This document shows, in pieces, positions 30,256-32,533 of a stretch of 32,533 nucleotides of DNA. The stretch covers positions 1 to 32,533 of the forward strand of contig JAENRP010000433.1 of NCBI GenBank assembly GCA_024741835.1, given 5' to 3'. Position numbers and translations under genes: made by a program. The stretch is from Diplocarpon mali (lineage: Eukaryota; Ascomycota; Leotiomycetes; Helotiales; Drepanopezizaceae). The notes beneath the pieces are model-generated. The model had not been told where the DNA came from. It did no database searches and saw only the letters and a program-made list of their open reading frames with translations. The number at the start of each line of letters is the position of its first letter. The first letter of the stretch is position 1.

Positions 30256-32533
30256 ATGCAATTCGATTCGAAATAGCAATAGCTTCCGATTCCGATTGAA
30301 ATACTAGACCTAAAGACCTTTAATTCTTTTAAAAGAACTGGCAATAATAGTTCGACGATTTAAAGCTTTACTTTAAAAGCAAAGGCATTGAAATAGCGAT
30401 TTAAAAGATACTTATTAAATATGTAAGAATAGCCTTCTATACTCCTTTACTAATTCGTCTACTTCTACTTTAATAGCTAATACAACTGCTAAAGATTTAT
30501 TAAATATATTAAATAAGCTTAGCTTAAGAGCTTTAGTAGATAATAACTAAGAATCCTAAAGGTAGATTTTAAATATAGAAAAGGAGAAGGAGTATAGGCT
30601 AGCCTTAGTTAAATATAAGCTTAAGATTAATAGAGGTTTAAGCAATAAAGACTTAGATTTTATTTAAGTTTATAATAATATAAAGATAAGATAAGATACT
30701 TTAAAGGTAAAATACTTTTAGACAACTGCCTTTAATACTTAGCATCTATTATAGTAGATCACTTTATTTTAATATAGAAAAGATAAAGATAGTAAGGATA
30801 TAGATATAAATATAGACTTTACTTAATTTATATTATATAAAGTAAAGAGGAGAGTAAGAGCCGCAAATCCTAAGATAGCTATAACTTTTAAAGAAACTTA
30901 GCTTTTTAGTTTCCTACTTAAAAGCTTCCCTTTTAAGTTTACTATTATAAAACAATCTCTTCTTATCTAATCTAATCTTAAGATCTATAAGAAGATCGAC
31001 CTCCTTTAAACTATTAAGCAAGACTTTAAAGGATGCTCTAAATTAGCAAATACTATATTATAAGGCAATAATAAGCCTAAAAAGAGGAAGGAGCGTAGGA
31101 TAAGCCCTTAAGCTTATCAAGGATGCTACTTCTATAATAGTACTTATAATATTACTAATTGTAAAGTTAAAAGGCAACTAATTAATATAGTCGCTAGCTT
31201 TAATATTAAAAAGCAATTGAAGTAAAAGTTAAAAAGCAAACTGCCCTTATCTTACTAAAGGCTATAACTACTAAGAAAAGGCAAAGGAAAAGGCTATTTA
31301 GTTAAAACTTTAGCAGATACCTTTAATGATAATAGTAGGTTATTTAAATCTAAATCCACTTTTAATAATTTAGATAATAATTATAATAAAGATGCCTACG
31401 TTTTAAAAGCCGATCTTTATAAGATCCTTAAATCTAATTAGTATAATAATACTAGTTATATAGTATATATGATTAATAAATCCTACCTATTTAAAGGCCT
31501 GCTTACTAAAATAAAAAGGCGCTTTATTAAAGTTGGTAGTAGAAGGTTATATATAGATTTAATAGGTATAGTAGAGATAAATATCGCTAGCATTTCTTTC
31601 CTTTTATAAAATGTTCTCCTTATACCAAGCTTAAGTATTAATCTTTTATCTAGCTATAAGATCTATATAAAATTAAATTTTAGAAGAGTTTTTAATAATC
31701 AATTTATATAATTTATAAATAATAATTATAAAGTGATCTTTAAAGCTAAAATCAAAGATAGACTTTATATTATCTTAAAGGTAATATTATAGAAATTAAC
31801 TCTTAGGCCAGACCTATAAGTAGATTCCTTTAAAGAAAGTATACTTTCTACTTTAATATAATTAAGTAAGGATAAGGAGGATAGATAGACTCTTAAGCTA
31901 AGATCGCAAGTGAAATTCGTAAAAATGACTCTTAAGCTAGGACTATAGGTAGAATGTAATATATCTTTAAAAATGACTCTTAAGCTAGGATTATAAGTGA
32001 ATTTAATAAAAATGACTCTTAAGCTAAAACTGCAAGTGGATTTTACAAATTTGCTAATAATAACTCTTAGGCTAAGATCGCAAGTGAAATTTATAGAAAT
32101 AACTCTTAAGTTAGAACTGCAAGTGAACTTTGCGGATTTATTAAAAACAACTCCTAAGCTAAGACTGCGAGTAGATCTTGCTATTTTTAAGAAATCGACT
32201 CTTAAGCCAAGACTGCAAGTAGATCTTATAATTCTATTAAAAACGACTCTTAAGCCAGGCTTGCAATTGGAAAATGGCAAAACCTCAAGCTGCTATTACT
32301 AATCCTTTTTAGCTACTAATAATAAAGTATCGATTAATAATAGGCTATTAAAGCTATTAAAAGCCGAAAGCCTATTAAAGTATTAGCTAATATATAAAAG
32401 ATTCGTATATTTAAGGCTAGAGAAATTAAAGGGCCTATATAAGGTCTTAACCTTAAAATAGAAGATCTAAGTACTAAAGGATCGCTTAGTATACTGAATT
32501 TGCAAGCTAATAAAACTTCGAAATCGGATGCAA
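30256..32533 (+). pseudogene. Gag-Pol of copia X, right copy (degraded, partial at window edge)
   Basis: Gag begins near 30256 (start uncertain), with FDDLKLYFKSKGIE at 30351-30392. A one-base deletion near 30440, absent from the left copy, shifts the frame. Gag continues with EKEKEYRLALVKYKLK to a knuckle at 31124-31162 spaced C-x2-C-x3-H-x4-C, with Tyr where two of these stood. Protease follows at about 31430-31790: its active site reads NNTSY (likely DSASH originally), then IKVGSRRLYIDLIGIVEI, NVLLIPSLSINLLSS and KIKDRLYII. Next comes the ten-copy repeat array (31799-32272). The pre-integrase domain follows (LIYKRFVYLRLEKLKGL, then LQANKTSKSDA) up to the edge. Integrase and RT lie outside the window. 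Confidence 0.82.
31799..32272 (+). repeat. Ten-copy in-frame repeat array in copia X (T-L-K-x-x-L-Q-V-x)
   Basis: Units start at 31799, 31889, 31928, 31976, 32015, 32063, 32102, 32150, 32198 and 32246. Spacings are 90, then 39, 48, 39, 48, 39, 48, 48, 48, all multiples of three. Each unit reads T-L-K/R-x-x-L-Q-V (for example TLKPGLQL, TLKLRSQVK), joined by 4- or 7-residue Leu/Lys-rich spacers. The array lies between protease and pre-integrase and is in frame with both. RIP damage inside it is light: the plus frame is open from 31997 to 32302. The 171-codon minus-strand ORF is its reverse reading. Confidence 0.85.

Larger units (their letters stand above)
23147..32533 (+). mobile_element. Ty1/copia retrotransposon X, right copy (interrupted by Gypsy-2, truncated by window edge)
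   Basis: Plus-strand copy of X: LTR (23147-23341), primer site, leader up to 23476, then Gypsy-2 inserted, then the rest of the leader from 30009, gag, protease, a tandem-repeat array and the pre-integrase domain, leaving the window before integrase. It is inserted in the RT of Copia-3 and lies in opposite orientation to the copy at 1-1995. Confidence 0.88.

Noticed and set aside
31765..32280. Minus-strand ORF of 171 codons
   Set aside because: Reverse reading of the codon-phased array of copia X; spacing in multiples of three keeps both strands open.

Overview
This window is a nest of decayed LTR retrotransposons from what looks like the AT-rich, gene-poor compartment of a filamentous ascomycete (Pezizomycotina). 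I found no intact protein-coding gene, rRNA, tRNA or CRISPR array. The DNA shows the mark of repeat-induced point mutation (RIP): CpA and TpG are nearly gone and TpA is everywhere (the first 60 bases hold 13 TpA, one CpA and no TpG). Reconstructed frames are broken mainly by TAA/TAG at likely Gln or Trp codons, Cys and His turn into Tyr, and catalytic Asp turns into Asn. The two LTR pairs I aligned by hand differ only by transitions.

Layout, left to right. 1-1995: a minus-strand Ty1/copia element, here called X (LTR, primer-binding site, leader, gag, protease), running off the left edge. 1996-11960: a minus-strand Ty3/gypsy element (Gypsy-1) with 5' LTR, gag, protease, RT, RNase H, integrase and a C-terminal extension of roughly 600 codons; X is inserted in that extension. 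11961-12480: a minus-strand copia RT fragment. 12906-13393 joined to 21478-22016: one plus-strand Ala-rich, Cys-containing frame split by a complete plus-strand copia element (Copia-2, 13394-21472, 299-bp LTRs, GTGCG target duplication). Copia-2 also carries a degraded antisense gene with a six-cysteine pattern between pol and its 3' LTR. 22140-23146: a minus-strand copia RT/RNase H fragment (Copia-3). 23147-32533: a second X copy, plus strand, running off the right edge and split by a complete chromodomain gypsy element (Gypsy-2, 23477-30003, ATTCC target duplication).

The insertions can be ordered: Copia-3, then X, then Gypsy-2; Gypsy-1, then X; the Ala-rich gene, then Copia-2. The two X copies form a large inverted repeat, and the left copy preserves the empty site of the Gypsy-2 insertion.

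The observation I think most deserves follow-up is a 27-bp, nine-codon motif (T-x-x-P-x-L-R/Q-V-x). It recurs seven times along Gypsy-1, mostly at junctions between polyprotein domains, and forms a ten-copy in-frame array, spaced 39 or 48 bp, between protease and pre-integrase of the unrelated X element. Gypsy-2 has sequence support for self-priming (a 13-nt match between LTR and the site just inside it, 40 bp after a TATA box), while X has a site matching half-tRNA-iMet priming.
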